A stretch of DNA of 64,000 nucleotides, taken from the NCBI RefSeq assembly GCF_010499245.1, contig NZ_JAAGOW010000001.1:3162001-3226000 (forward strand), read 5' to 3'. The position numbers and the translations under genes were made by a program. The notes under the pieces were generated by a model, which did not search any database, was not told the origin of the DNA, and saw only the letters and a program-made list of their open reading frames with translations. Below are positions 8,737-17,254 of the stretch, one piece after another (position 1 is the stretch's first letter; each line of letters starts with the position of its first letter). Source of the stretch: Variovorax sp. WS11. GTDB lineage: Bacteria; Pseudomonadota; Gammaproteobacteria; Burkholderiales; Burkholderiaceae_C.

Positions 8737-8789
8737 GGCTTGTCTCCGGAAGTAGGGTGGAAGAAAAGGGAAGGGCGCAGCGCCGGGGC

Positions 8790-9461
8790 TCAGCCGCCGC
8801 GCTCGCGCAGGCCCAGCACGCGCCATGCGAGCTGCGTCAGCTCGGCCACCACTTCGTCCGGCGGGAGCCGGCCCTCCGGCCGGTACCAGCTGTAGAGGAA
8901 GCCGGGCAGGCTGAGCGCGGCCAGCGCGGTGATCTTGGTCTCGCGGAAGTCCAGGTCGCCGTCGCGCCGCGCCTCCTCGAGGAGCGGACAGAGCCGATCG
9001 TAGAAATGGTGGGCCAGCTTCTTCTGCGCGGCGACGTACTCGGGCCGGTACACCTGCGGCTCGCGGTAGGGGAAGAAGGCGCAGGGGTGGTGGGCCACCG
9101 TGGCGCTGATCAGGCGCTCGATGCCTTCCTTGACCTTCTCGACCGCGGGCCGCTGATCGCCTTCGGCGAAGTCCAGCGAGGTGAAGCAGTCGACCGCGGG
9201 CTGCCACGAGAGCGTCTCGAAGATCTCCTGCTTGTCGCGGAAGTAGTAGTAGACGAAGGGCTTGGTGACGTCGAGGGCGCGAACGATCTGCGCCATGGTC
9301 GTGTTGGCGTAGCCCTGCGCCGCGAAGAGCTGCGCGGCCGCCTGCAGGATGCGCTCGCGCTGCACGTCGGTGCCCGCGGTGGCGGCACGCTGGCGACCGG
9401 TGCCCTGTGGCAGGTCGATGCGCGCAGAGGGTTTGTGCGGTGTCGCCGAGGTTATACCCAT
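8790..9461 (-). CDS. TetR-family regulator of the adjacent fatty-acid locus
   Basis: The 223-residue protein starts at ATG 9461. A frame reaching 9545 exists but would overlap the divergent gene start. The helix-turn-helix covers about residues 35-82 (TTMAQIVRALDVTKPFVYYYF). The C-terminal domain is helical with several aromatics, as in acyl-CoA- or fatty-acid-responsive TetR proteins. It is divergent from the acyl-CoA synthetase gene with only 74 bp between starts, the usual setting for control of both promoters. A 12-bp palindrome overlaps its start codon. The ligand is inferred from the neighbouring genes. Confidence 0.8.
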   Translation of the reverse strand: MGITSATPHKPSARIDLPQGTGRQRAATAGTDVQRERILQAAAQLFAAQGYANTTMAQIVRALDVTKPFVYYYFRDKQEIFETLSWQPAVDCFTSLDFAEGDQRPAVEKVKEGIERLISATVAHHPCAFFPYREPQVYRPEYVAAQKKLAHHFYDRLCPLLEEARRDGDLDFRETKITALAALSLPGFLYSWYRPEGRLPPDEVVAELTQLAWRVLGLRERGG

Positions 9462-9466
9462 GGGTA
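9455..9466. promoter_or_regulatory. Candidate TetR operator, palindrome TACCCATGGGTA
   Basis: A perfect 12-bp palindrome lies at the 5' end of the TetR gene, overlapping its start codon and facing the acyl-CoA synthetase promoter region. TetR proteins bind such palindromes as dimers, so autoregulation and control of the divergent gene are plausible. The site is short and this is inference. Confidence 0.4.
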
Positions 9467-9535
9467 GGATTGTTGAAGCACCATGCGGCCATGGCAAGCG
9501 GCCAACCCTATCGATAACCCTGTGAGAGTGACGCC

Positions 9536-11158
9536 ATGGAGACAATCACCGCGCTTCCCGATCGCCCCGAGCAGCCCCTGCACGAGTACCTGCGCACGCA
9601 TGCGCGCGAGCGCGGCGGCCATCCCGCCTGCGTCTGGTACGGCCATGCGATGAGCTATGCCGAGCTCGATGCCGCCAGCGATGCCTTCGCGGCGCGGTTG
9701 CAGGCCGTCGGCGTGAAGAAGGGCCAGCCCGTGGTGCTCTTCCTCAACAACTGCCCGCAGTACCTGGCCGCGCACTACGGCATCCAGAAGATCGGCGCCA
9801 TCGTGTGCCCGAGCAGCCCGCTCAACAAGGAGCACGAGCTGGCCTACCTGGTCGAGGACCTGAACGCGCACGTGATCGTCGCGGCCTCCTCGCTGCTGCC
9901 GGTGGTCGAGAAGGTGCGGGCCCGCAGCGCGCTCGAACACGTGTTCGTGGTGCACTACGCCGACCTGCTGCCGCAGGCGCCCACGCTCGACCTGCCCACC
10001 GATCTCGCAGCGGCGCGAGCCGAGGCGCGCAACGTGCCCGTGGGCTGCGAGGACTTCCTCGCCGTCATGAAGAGTGGCGCGCGGCCCGCGCCCGTTGCGC
10101 TCGCGATGGACGACGTGGCCCTGATGACCTACACCTCGGGCACCACCGGCTTGCCCAAGGGCGCGATGCTGAGCTACGGCAATGCGCTCTTCAAGACGCG
10201 CGCCGCGGCCGATTGCAACGGCGTTGCGGGCAGCGACGTGCTGCTGTCCATCGCGCCGCTTTATCACATCGCCGGCATGCTGATGGGCGTCAACGTGCCG
10301 GTGCTCACCGGCGCCACCTCGGTGCTGTTGCACCGCTTCGAGCCGCGCGCGGTGCTGCAGGCCATCGAGCGCTACCGCGTCAGCTGGTGGTACAGCATTG
10401 CGCCGATGAACGTGGCCTGCATGCAGGTGAAAGGCATCGCGGGCTTCGAGCTGTCCAGCCTGCGCATGAACCCGGTCACCAGCTTCGGCATCACCTTCAC
10501 CGAGCCGCTGGCCGCGCAATGGCGCGGCTTCGCGAAGAACTGCACCTCCTTCGAGGCGGCCTACGGGCTTTCGGAAACCCACACCTGCGACACCTACACC
10601 CCGCACCATGCGCCGCGCTGGGGCACGCAGGGCGTGGCAGTGCCGGGCGTCACCATTCGCATCATCGACCCCGACACGGGCGCGGACCGGCCGGTGGGCG
10701 AGATCGGCGAGATCGTGCTCACCAGCCCCGGCAGCTTCAAGGGCTACTGGAACAAGCCCGAGGCCACGGCCGCCACGCTGCGCAAGGGCTGGGTGCATAC
10801 CGGCGACATGGGCAAGCTCGATGCCGAAGGCTACCTGACGTTCATCGGCCGCTTCAAGGAAATGATCAAGGTCTCGGGCTACAGCGTGTTCCCCGAGGAG
10901 GTCGAGACCATCCTCATCAAGCACCCGGCCGTGGCGCAGGCCGCGGTCATCGCCGAGCCCGACGCGGAGAAGGGCGAGGTGGTCAAGGCCTTCATCGTGC
11001 GCAAGCCCGGCGCCGTGCTCGAGGCCGAGGCGCTGGTGGCCTGGGCCCGCGAGAACATGGCGCCGTACAAGACGCCGCGCACGGTGCGTTTCATCGATGC
11101 GCTGCCCACCACCGGCGCCGGCAAGGTGCTGCGTCGGCTGTTGAAAGACCATCCCTGA
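9536..11158 (+). CDS. AMP-dependent fatty acyl-CoA synthetase/ligase
   Basis: This 540-residue ANL-superfamily enzyme activates a carboxylic acid with ATP to an acyl-adenylate and transfers it to CoA. Motifs are the P-loop YTSGTTGLPKG (about residue 200), YGLSETH, the hinge TGDMGKLDAEGYLTFIGR, and the C-terminal catalytic Lys in TGAGKVLRR. Length and hinge fit medium- or long-chain acyl-CoA synthetases. The start ATG 9536 follows GAGAGTGACGCC. The next gene, a single-chain acyl-CoA carboxylase, begins 11 bp after its stop, so the pair probably activates and then carboxylates a fatty or branched acid. Confidence 0.9.
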   Translation: METITALPDRPEQPLHEYLRTHARERGGHPACVWYGHAMSYAELDAASDAFAARLQAVGVKKGQPVVLFLNNCPQYLAAHYGIQKIGAIVCPSSPLNKEHELAYLVEDLNAHVIVAASSLLPVVEKVRARSALEHVFVVHYADLLPQAPTLDLPTDLAAARAEARNVPVGCEDFLAVMKSGARPAPVALAMDDVALMTYTSGTTGLPKGAMLSYGNALFKTRAAADCNGVAGSDVLLSIAPLYHIAGMLMGVNVPVLTGATSVLLHRFEPRAVLQAIERYRVSWWYSIAPMNVACMQVKGIAGFELSSLRMNPVTSFGITFTEPLAAQWRGFAKNCTSFEAAYGLSETHTCDTYTPHHAPRWGTQGVAVPGVTIRIIDPDTGADRPVGEIGEIVLTSPGSFKGYWNKPEATAATLRKGWVHTGDMGKLDAEGYLTFIGRFKEMIKVSGYSVFPEEVETILIKHPAVAQAAVIAEPDAEKGEVVKAFIVRKPGAVLEAEALVAWARENMAPYKTPRTVRFIDALPTTGAGKVLRRLLKDHP

Positions 11159-11169
11159 AAGGTCCTGCG

Positions 11170-14100
11170 TTGTTCAAGAAGATCCTTGTGGCCAACCGCG
11201 GCGAGATCGCGGTGCGGCTGGTGCGCGCGCTGCGCGACCTGGGCATCGCGAGCGTGGCCGTGCATGCGAAGGACGATTCCGCGGCGCTGCATGCGGAACT
11301 GGCCGACGCGGCCGTGCCGCTGGCCGCGACCGGTCCCGCGGCCTACCTCGACGGCACTGCGTTGATCGAGATCGCGCGCGCCCAGGGCTGCGATGCCGTG
11401 CATCCGGGCTACGGTTTCCTGAGCGAGCGCGCGGATTTCGCGCAGGCCTGCGCCGAGGCGGGACTCTACTTCATCGGGCCGACGCCCGACCAGCTCGCGC
11501 TCTTCGGCGATAAGGCGCATGCGCGCGCGCTGGCGCAGCAGTGCGATGTGCCGGTGATGCCGGGCAGCGCCGGCGCGGTGACGCTGGCCGAGGCGCAGGC
11601 CTTCTTCGCCGCGCAGCAGGCCGAGGAGGGGGCCGGCGGCAACAGGAATGGCGCGGGGCCCGGCAGCAACGGGAATGACGCCGGACCCGGCAGCAACAGG
11701 AAGGGCGCCGGGCCCGGCAGCGACGGAAATGACGCCGGGCCCGGCGTCATGGTCAAGGCCATCGGCGGTGGTGGCGGCCGCGGCATGCGCGCAGTCCTGC
11801 ACGCGCGCGACCTGCCCGAGGCGCATGCGCGCTGCATGTCCGAGGCCAAGGCCGCCTTCGGCGTCGAGGGCGTGTACGTCGAGCGCCTGATGCGCAACGC
11901 CCGCCACATCGAGATCCAGGTGCTGGGTGACGGGCAATCGGTCGCGAGCCTCGGCGAGCGCGAATGCACGCTGCAGCGGCGCTTCCAGAAGCTGGTCGAG
12001 ATCGCGCCCAGCCCCTCGCTGTCGCCGGCACTGCGCGAGCGCCTCACGCAGGCCGCGCTGCGCATGGCGAAGGCCGTGGGCTACCGGGGCCTGGGCACCT
12101 TCGAGTTCCTGGTCGATGAACATTCGACGAGCCTGCCCTTCGTCTTCATCGAGGCCAATCCGCGCCTGCAGGTCGAGCACACGGTGACCGAGGCCGTCAC
12201 GGGGCTCGACCTGGTGCAGCTGCAGATCGGCGTCGCGGCGGGGCAGTCGCTGCAAGCGCTCGGCATCGACGCCGACCGCAGCGCCGCGCAGCGTGGCTTT
12301 GCCGTGCAGTGGCGCCTCAATGCCGAGACGCTCGACGCGCAGGGCCAGGCACGCCCGGCCGGCGGGCGCCTGTCGCGCTTCGACCTGCCGGCGGGGCCCG
12401 GGGTGCGCGTCGATACCCACGGCTACGCGGGCCTGGCGCCCTCGCCGCACTACGACACGCTGCTCGCCAAGCTGATCGTGCATGCGTCCTCGCCGCGCTT
12501 CGACGACGTGCTGCGGCGCTCGCTGCGCGCGCTGGAGGAATGCCGCATCGAGGGCGTCGCGACCAATCTCGCGCTGCTGCGCGCGATCGGCGAGCGGCCC
12601 GAGTTCGCCACGCAGAAGCTGCACACGCGCTTCGTCGAGGCGCATCTGTCGGACCTGCTCGCGGCGGCCTCGCGCATCGATGCGGCGGCGGCCAGGGCGG
12701 CGCATGCGCCCGCGTTCGAGCCGAAGGCGACGGCGCCGGAGGAGGACGAAGGCGAAGGCGGCCTCGTCGTCAAGGCGCCGATGCCGGCCCGCCTGGTGCA
12801 GTTCGAGGTCGAGGTGGGCGACGTGCTGCCGGCCGGCGCGCAGCTCGGCGTGCTCGAGGCGATGAAGATGGAGCACCTGCTGCACGCCCCCGCGGCCGGC
12901 CGCGTGATCGCGCTGCTGGCCGCGCCCGGCGACTACCTCGTCGAGGGCCAGTCGCTGCTGCGGCTCGAGGCGGTGGATGCGCAGGCCGTCGAAGCCGAGG
13001 CGCACGCCGAGCAGGACCTCGATGCGATCCGGCCCGATCTGCAAAAGGTGATCGACCGCCACGCCTTCACGCTCGATGCGAACCGCGGCGCCGCGGTCGC
13101 GAAGCGCCAGGCGCAGGGCGGCCGCACCGCGCGCGCCAACATCACCGACCTGTGCGACCTGGCCGAGGCGCCCGGCAACTTCAGCGAGTACGGCGCCCTG
13201 GCGATCGCCGCGCAGACGCGGCGCCGCACGCTCGATGACCTGATCGCCAACACCCCGGCCGACGGCATGGTGACCGGCATCGGCAGCGTCAACGCCCGGC
13301 AGTTCGGCCCCGAGAGGTCGCGCTGCGTGGTGATGGCCTACGACTACACCGTGCTCGCCGGCACGCAGGGGATGCGCAACCACCACAAGACCGACCGCAT
13401 GCTGGGCATCGCGCACCAGCTGAAGCTGCCGGTGGTGCTGTTTGCCGAAGGCGGCGGCGGGCGGCCGGGCGACACCGACATGCCGATCGTCGCGGGCCTC
13501 AACAACCACACCTTCAGCCAGTTCGCGGCGCTCTCGGGCCAGGTGCCGGTGGTCGGCATCGTGCATGGGCGCTGCTTCGCCGGCAACGCGGCGCTGCTGG
13601 GCTGCGCCGACGTGATCATCGCCACCGAGGCCAGCAACATCGGCATGAGCGGGCCGGCCATGATCGAGGGCGGCGGGCTCGGCACCTTCGCGCCCGAGCA
13701 GATCGGACCCAGCGGCGTGCAGTCGCGCAACGGCGTGATCGACATCCTCGTGAAGGACGAGGCCGCGGCGGTGGCGGCGGCGAAGCAGTACCTCTCTTAC
13801 TTCCAGGGGGCGACAAGCGAGTGGCGGTGCGCCGACCCGCGTGCGCTGCGCCATGCGGTGCCCGAGAACCGGCTGCGCGTGTACGACGTGCGCGCCGCGA
13901 TGCGCGGCGTGGCCGACACCGGCTCGCTGCTGGAACTGCGCGCGGGCTTCGGCGCCGGCATCGTCACCGCATTGGCGCGCATCGAGGGCAAGCCGGTGGG
14001 CCTGTTGGCGAACAACCCGCATCACCTCGGCGGCGCGATCGACGTCGAGGCCGCCGACAAGGCCGCGCGCTTCATGCAGCTGTGCAATGCGCACGGGCTG

Positions 14101-14586
14101 CCGCTGGTCGCGCTGTGCGACACGCCGGGCTTCATGGTCGGCCCCGAGATCGAGGCGCAGGCGCAGGTGCGCCATGTGTGCCGCATGTTCATGGTGGCTT
14201 CGCACCTGCGCGTGCCCTACTTCGCGGTGGTGCTGCGCAAGGGCTACGGCCTGGGCGCGCAGGCGATGACGGCCGGCGGCTTCGATGCGCCGGTCTTCAC
14301 CGTGGCCTGGCCGACCGGCGAGTTCGGCGCCATGGGGCTGGAGGGTGCGGTGCGGCTGGGCTTCCGCAAGGAGCTGGAGGCCGCGGCCGAAGGGCCCGAG
14401 CGCGATGCCCTGTTCAAGAAACTGGTGGCGCAGCAGTACGCGAACGGCGAGGCGATCCACATGGCGCAGACGCTGGAGATCGACGCGGTGATCGACCCCG
14501 CCGACACGCGCGCCTGGCTGGTGCGCGGGCTCGCGTCCGCCGCAACGGCGCAGCGGCCGGCCACGCCCTACGTCGATACCTGGTAG
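11170..14586 (+). CDS. Single-chain acyl-CoA carboxylase (BC-BCCP-CT fusion, LCC-like)
   Basis: A TTG start at 11170 behind GAAAGG opens a 1138-residue biotin enzyme. Residues 1 to about 450 are biotin carboxylase (ILVANRGEIAVR, HPGYGFLSE, GGGGRGMR, EANPRLQVEHTVTE). The biotinyl motif EAMKM places the modified Lys at 566. The carboxyltransferase domain follows from about 600 (NFSEYGALAIAAQ; later LCDTPGFMVGPEIE). This one-chain order matches long-chain acyl-CoA carboxylase (LCC), which uses ATP and bicarbonate to carboxylate CoA esters and forms homo-hexamers. An unusual Gly/Asn-rich insert (residues about 156-192) built of 9-residue repeats sits just before the ATP-grasp strand VMVKA. The substrate is not decided by sequence. 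Confidence 0.9.
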   Translation: MFKKILVANRGEIAVRLVRALRDLGIASVAVHAKDDSAALHAELADAAVPLAATGPAAYLDGTALIEIARAQGCDAVHPGYGFLSERADFAQACAEAGLYFIGPTPDQLALFGDKAHARALAQQCDVPVMPGSAGAVTLAEAQAFFAAQQAEEGAGGNRNGAGPGSNGNDAGPGSNRKGAGPGSDGNDAGPGVMVKAIGGGGGRGMRAVLHARDLPEAHARCMSEAKAAFGVEGVYVERLMRNARHIEIQVLGDGQSVASLGERECTLQRRFQKLVEIAPSPSLSPALRERLTQAALRMAKAVGYRGLGTFEFLVDEHSTSLPFVFIEANPRLQVEHTVTEAVTGLDLVQLQIGVAAGQSLQALGIDADRSAAQRGFAVQWRLNAETLDAQGQARPAGGRLSRFDLPAGPGVRVDTHGYAGLAPSPHYDTLLAKLIVHASSPRFDDVLRRSLRALEECRIEGVATNLALLRAIGERPEFATQKLHTRFVEAHLSDLLAAASRIDAAAARAAHAPAFEPKATAPEEDEGEGGLVVKAPMPARLVQFEVEVGDVLPAGAQLGVLEAMKMEHLLHAPAAGRVIALLAAPGDYLVEGQSLLRLEAVDAQAVEAEAHAEQDLDAIRPDLQKVIDRHAFTLDANRGAAVAKRQAQGGRTARANITDLCDLAEAPGNFSEYGALAIAAQTRRRTLDDLIANTPADGMVTGIGSVNARQFGPERSRCVVMAYDYTVLAGTQGMRNHHKTDRMLGIAHQLKLPVVLFAEGGGGRPGDTDMPIVAGLNNHTFSQFAALSGQVPVVGIVHGRCFAGNAALLGCADVIIATEASNIGMSGPAMIEGGGLGTFAPEQIGPSGVQSRNGVIDILVKDEAAAVAAAKQYLSYFQGATSEWRCADPRALRHAVPENRLRVYDVRAAMRGVADTGSLLELRAGFGAGIVTALARIEGKPVGLLANNPHHLGGAIDVEAADKAARFMQLCNAHGLPLVALCDTPGFMVGPEIEAQAQVRHVCRMFMVASHLRVPYFAVVLRKGYGLGAQAMTAGGFDAPVFTVAWPTGEFGAMGLEGAVRLGFRKELEAAAEGPERDALFKKLVAQQYANGEAIHMAQTLEIDAVIDPADTRAWLVRGLASAATAQRPATPYVDTW
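11638..11745 (+). repeat. Four imperfect 27-bp tandem repeats inside the biotin carboxylase domain
   Basis: Four in-frame 27-bp units encode GGNRNGAGP, GSNGNDAGP, GSNRKGAGP and GSDGNDAGP. They lie between helix FFAAQQAEEG and strand VMVKA of the ATP-grasp domain. The last GPG is the normal loop sequence of this enzyme class, so the array looks like a tandem amplification of the native loop codons. The frame is kept throughout. Confidence 0.9.
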
Positions 14587-14616
14587 CGCCCCGTCCGACA
14601 CCGGGCGGGAAGGGGC

Positions 14617-15933
14617 TTGCGTAAACTGGCACGCTTGCGCAAGGACCTGGTTTCACGACGACGCTTCGCCCAGGCCGGGCTCGCGCGCTGCGCGGGCCTG
14701 GGGCTGCTTGCCGTCATGCCGCTGCCTCTGGTCGCGCGGTCGAAGCCGGCACAAGCGCCGCTGTGGGCTGCCAGCTGGGCCGCTGCGCCGCTCGACTACA
14801 TGCCGGCGCCGCTGTTCCCGGGCCTGCCGGCATTGCCTGCCAAGCCCCAGCACTTCGATGGTCAGAGCTTGCGCCAGCAGATGGTGTCGGCCCTGGGCGG
14901 CGAGGGCATGCGTGTGCGTTTCTCGAACCTGTTCGGGCGTCAGCCGCTGCGCATTTTGGATGCCAGCGTGGCGTTCGCCGCCGGCGTCGACGCGGTGGCG
15001 CCGGCCAGCCTGCAGCGGCTGCGTTTCGGCGGTCGCACTGGCATCACGATCGCGCCGGGCCGCGAGGCCTGGAGCGATGGCGCGCAGCTTGCGGTCGAGC
15101 CCGGCCAGGCAGTGGCCGTGAGCTACCAGGTCGAGGCGGGCACGCCCTTTGCCACCATGCACCCGCTGGGCGCCACGGTCATGGTCCCCGGCGCTGCGGT
15201 GATGCGCGCGAACTGGCCCGGGGCCGCCCCCTCGCCGATCAATCACATCGTGACCGGCCTGGACGTCGCGATGCAAGCCACGCCGCGCGTGGTGGTGGCC
15301 TTCGGCGACTCGATCACCCAGGGCACGGGCAACGGCGAGGCCTCGCCCGCGAGCTACCCGGACCGGCTGGCCGCGCGCCTGCGCGAGCAGTCGGGCGCCG
15401 CCGGGGCCTTCGCGGTGATCAATGCCGGCATCGGCGGCAACCGGCTGCTCGTGGACGGCACCGGCCCGCGCGCCATCGAGCGCTTTCGGCGCGATGCGCT
15501 AGCGCAGAGCGGTGTGACGCATGTGCTGATCCTGATCGGCATCAACGACCTCGGCGTGAGCCTGCCGGTCGCGATGCAGGGGCTGTCGCCGGCCTTCAGG
15601 CCGGCCAGTGCCGAGCAGCTCGCGGCCGGGCTGCAGCGGCTGATCGAGCAGGCGCGCGCCCGCGACGTGAAGGTGCTGCTGGGCACGATCACGCCCTTCA
15701 AGGGCGCGGGCTACTGGAGCGAGGAAAAAGAGCTGCGCCGGCAGGCCCTGAACCGCTGGATCCGGGGCCGCCAGGACGTCGACGCGGTGGTGGACTTCGA
15801 CCAGGCGCTGCGCGACCCCGCCGATCCGGCCGCGATGAAGCCGCTCTGCGACAGCGGCGACCACCTGCACCCGGGCCCGGCCGGCTACGCCGCGATGGGC
15901 GATGCGATCGACCTGCGCGAGCTGCAAGAGTAG
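14617..15933 (+). CDS. Secreted SGNH/GDSL-family hydrolase
   Basis: The 438-residue protein starts at TTG 14617 behind GGGAAGGGG. The N-terminus holds a twin-arginine-like signal (SRRRFAQAGLARCAGLGLLA), so Tat export is likely. The SGNH blocks are clear: AFGDSITQG with nucleophile Ser232, the Gly of GIGGNRLL, the Asn of GIND, and DHLHP carrying the catalytic Asp and His. The family hydrolyses esters, including lipids and acetylated sugars. About 200 residues before the GDS block form an extra N-terminal beta-rich domain. The substrate is unknown. It is transcribed alone, 30 bp after the carboxylase gene. Confidence 0.85.
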   Translation: MRKLARLRKDLVSRRRFAQAGLARCAGLGLLAVMPLPLVARSKPAQAPLWAASWAAAPLDYMPAPLFPGLPALPAKPQHFDGQSLRQQMVSALGGEGMRVRFSNLFGRQPLRILDASVAFAAGVDAVAPASLQRLRFGGRTGITIAPGREAWSDGAQLAVEPGQAVAVSYQVEAGTPFATMHPLGATVMVPGAAVMRANWPGAAPSPINHIVTGLDVAMQATPRVVVAFGDSITQGTGNGEASPASYPDRLAARLREQSGAAGAFAVINAGIGGNRLLVDGTGPRAIERFRRDALAQSGVTHVLILIGINDLGVSLPVAMQGLSPAFRPASAEQLAAGLQRLIEQARARDVKVLLGTITPFKGAGYWSEEKELRRQALNRWIRGRQDVDAVVDFDQALRDPADPAAMKPLCDSGDHLHPGPAGYAAMGDAIDLRELQE

Positions 15934-16052
15934 GCCCTGGGGCGCAACAAAAGGCGACAGAGCTTTACAAAAGGCTTCGGGCTGGGCTTACAAGGGCTTC
16001 ACATGGCCCAGGGAGGATGAAGGCTCCTCCAACAACTCATGAGGGCATCCCC

Positions 16053-16472
16053 ATGAAAAAACTCGCGATCTCTTTTGCTGTAGGCGCCGCGTCGCTTTTG
16101 TCGGTGGGTACGGCCGTGATGGTGGTCCCGACCACCGCGCAGGCACAGCCCGCGGTCATCATCCAGACGCCGCCGCCCCCGCCGCGCTCCGAACGCATGC
16201 CCCCACCGCGCCGCGGCTACGTGTGGGCGCCGGGCCACTACGAGTGGCGTGGCGGACGACATGTGTGGATCAACGGCGGCTGGGTCCGCGCGCGGCCCGG
16301 CTATGCCTACCGTGCGCCCGAATGGCGTGAGCGCGACGGGCGCTGGGAATACAACCGCGGCCGCTGGGACCGCGACCGCGACGGCGTGCCGAATCGCCGC
16401 GACCGTGACCGGGACAACGACGGCGTGCCGAATCGCTACGACAACCGGCCCAACAACCCCAATCGCAGCTGA
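16053..16472 (+). CDS. Small secreted WXXGXW-repeat protein with Asp-rich calcium-type tail
   Basis: The 139-residue protein has a Sec signal peptide ending AQAQP and a proline-rich stretch. YXWGXW/WXXGXW-type repeats follow (YVWAPGHYEW, HVWINGGW, RWEYNRGRW). The C-terminus carries thrombospondin type 3-like Asp repeats (DRDRDGVPNRRD, DRDNDGVPNRYD) that often bind calcium. Such proteins are periplasmic or outer-membrane associated; no enzymatic activity is known. A strong terminator follows directly, consistent with a short single-gene transcript. Confidence 0.8.
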   Translation: MKKLAISFAVGAASLLSVGTAVMVVPTTAQAQPAVIIQTPPPPPRSERMPPPRRGYVWAPGHYEWRGGRHVWINGGWVRARPGYAYRAPEWRERDGRWEYNRGRWDRDRDGVPNRRDRDRDNDGVPNRYDNRPNNPNRS

Positions 16473-16489
16473 TGTGAGCGGTTGACAAA

Positions 16490-16517
16490 AACGCCCGCTT
16501 CCGCGGGCGTTTTTTTT
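16490..16517. terminator. Bidirectional rho-independent terminator
   Basis: A perfect 9-bp stem, AACGCCCGC and GCGGGCGTT, encloses a TTCC loop and is followed by a run of T on the plus strand. An A-rich stretch on the other side gives a short T run for the minus strand. It separates the convergent WXXGXW gene and lrgB. Confidence 0.92.
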
Positions 16518-16521
16518 CTCC

Positions 16522-17250
16522 TTAGCGCAGCATGCTGAAGACCAGCGGCATCAGGAGCGCTGCCAGCACGGCCTGCAGGCCAAGTGCCAGTCCCGCGTAG
16601 GCCCCGGCATCCGCATTGACGTGCAGCGCACGCGCGGCGCCGATGCCATGGGCCGTGGTGCCGAGCGCGAAGCCGCGCGCCGCGAAGCCCGTCGGGTCGG
16701 TGCCGATGCGCAGGGCGTCGAAGAGGTACTTGCCCGAGAGCGCGCCGATCATGCCGGTGAGTACCGCGAACACCGCCGACAGCGCCGGGATGCCGCCGAT
16801 CTTCTCGGAGATGCCCATCGCGACCGGCGCGGTGACCGACTTGGGCGCGAGCGAGAGCACCACGTCGTGCGGCAGCCCCACGGCCCAGGCCAGGGCCACG
16901 GCGGAGGCGCTCGCGGCGATGCCGCCCAGCAGGGCGGCGAGCAGCACGCGCCCGAAGCGCGCTTTGAGTTCCGCGCGCCGCTGCCACAGCGGCCAGGCCA
17001 GCGCGACCACGGCCGGCCCGAGCAGGAAGTGAATGAACTGCGCGCCCGCAAAGTAGCTGGGGTAGTCCACGCCGGTCGCGAGCAGGCCGCCGGCCAGCAC
17101 GATCACCGACCACAGCACCGGATTGGCCCAGGGCGCGCTGCCCAGCCGCGCATAGGCCGCGTTCGCGAGCAGGTAGGTCACCAGCGTGGCCGTGAGGCCG
17201 AAGAGCGGCGTGGCGGAGAGATAGATCCAGAGCTCGACGAAGCGGGGCAT
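16522..17250 (-). CDS. lrgB: LrgB/CidB-family membrane protein
   Basis: The 242-residue hydrophobic protein has about six or seven membrane segments and the LrgB-family core (GISEKIGGIPALSAVFAVLTG). With LrgA it forms a two-part membrane system first described as holin-like modulators of murein hydrolases. Related proteins transport pyruvate in Bacillus, and the plant chloroplast homologue PLGG1, an LrgA-LrgB fusion, exchanges glycolate and glycerate. It starts four bases after lrgA and lies in an operon behind a GlcD-type oxidase, which favours transport of a 2-hydroxy acid over a role in lysis here. Confidence 0.88.
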   Translation of the reverse strand: MPRFVELWIYLSATPLFGLTATLVTYLLANAAYARLGSAPWANPVLWSVIVLAGGLLATGVDYPSYFAGAQFIHFLLGPAVVALAWPLWQRRAELKARFGRVLLAALLGGIAASASAVALAWAVGLPHDVVLSLAPKSVTAPVAMGISEKIGGIPALSAVFAVLTGMIGALSGKYLFDALRIGTDPTGFAARGFALGTTAHGIGAARALHVNADAGAYAGLALGLQAVLAALLMPLVFSMLR

Positions 17251-17254
17251 GGGC

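Noticed and set aside
10879..14601. A 1240-codon open frame on the minus strand
   Set aside because: It is antisense to the acyl-CoA synthetase and carboxylase genes and reads as Arg/His/Ala-rich sequence without domains; long antisense frames are expected at this GC content.
14587..14616. Terminator after the carboxylase gene
   Set aside because: A GC-rich partial stem is present but there is no T run.
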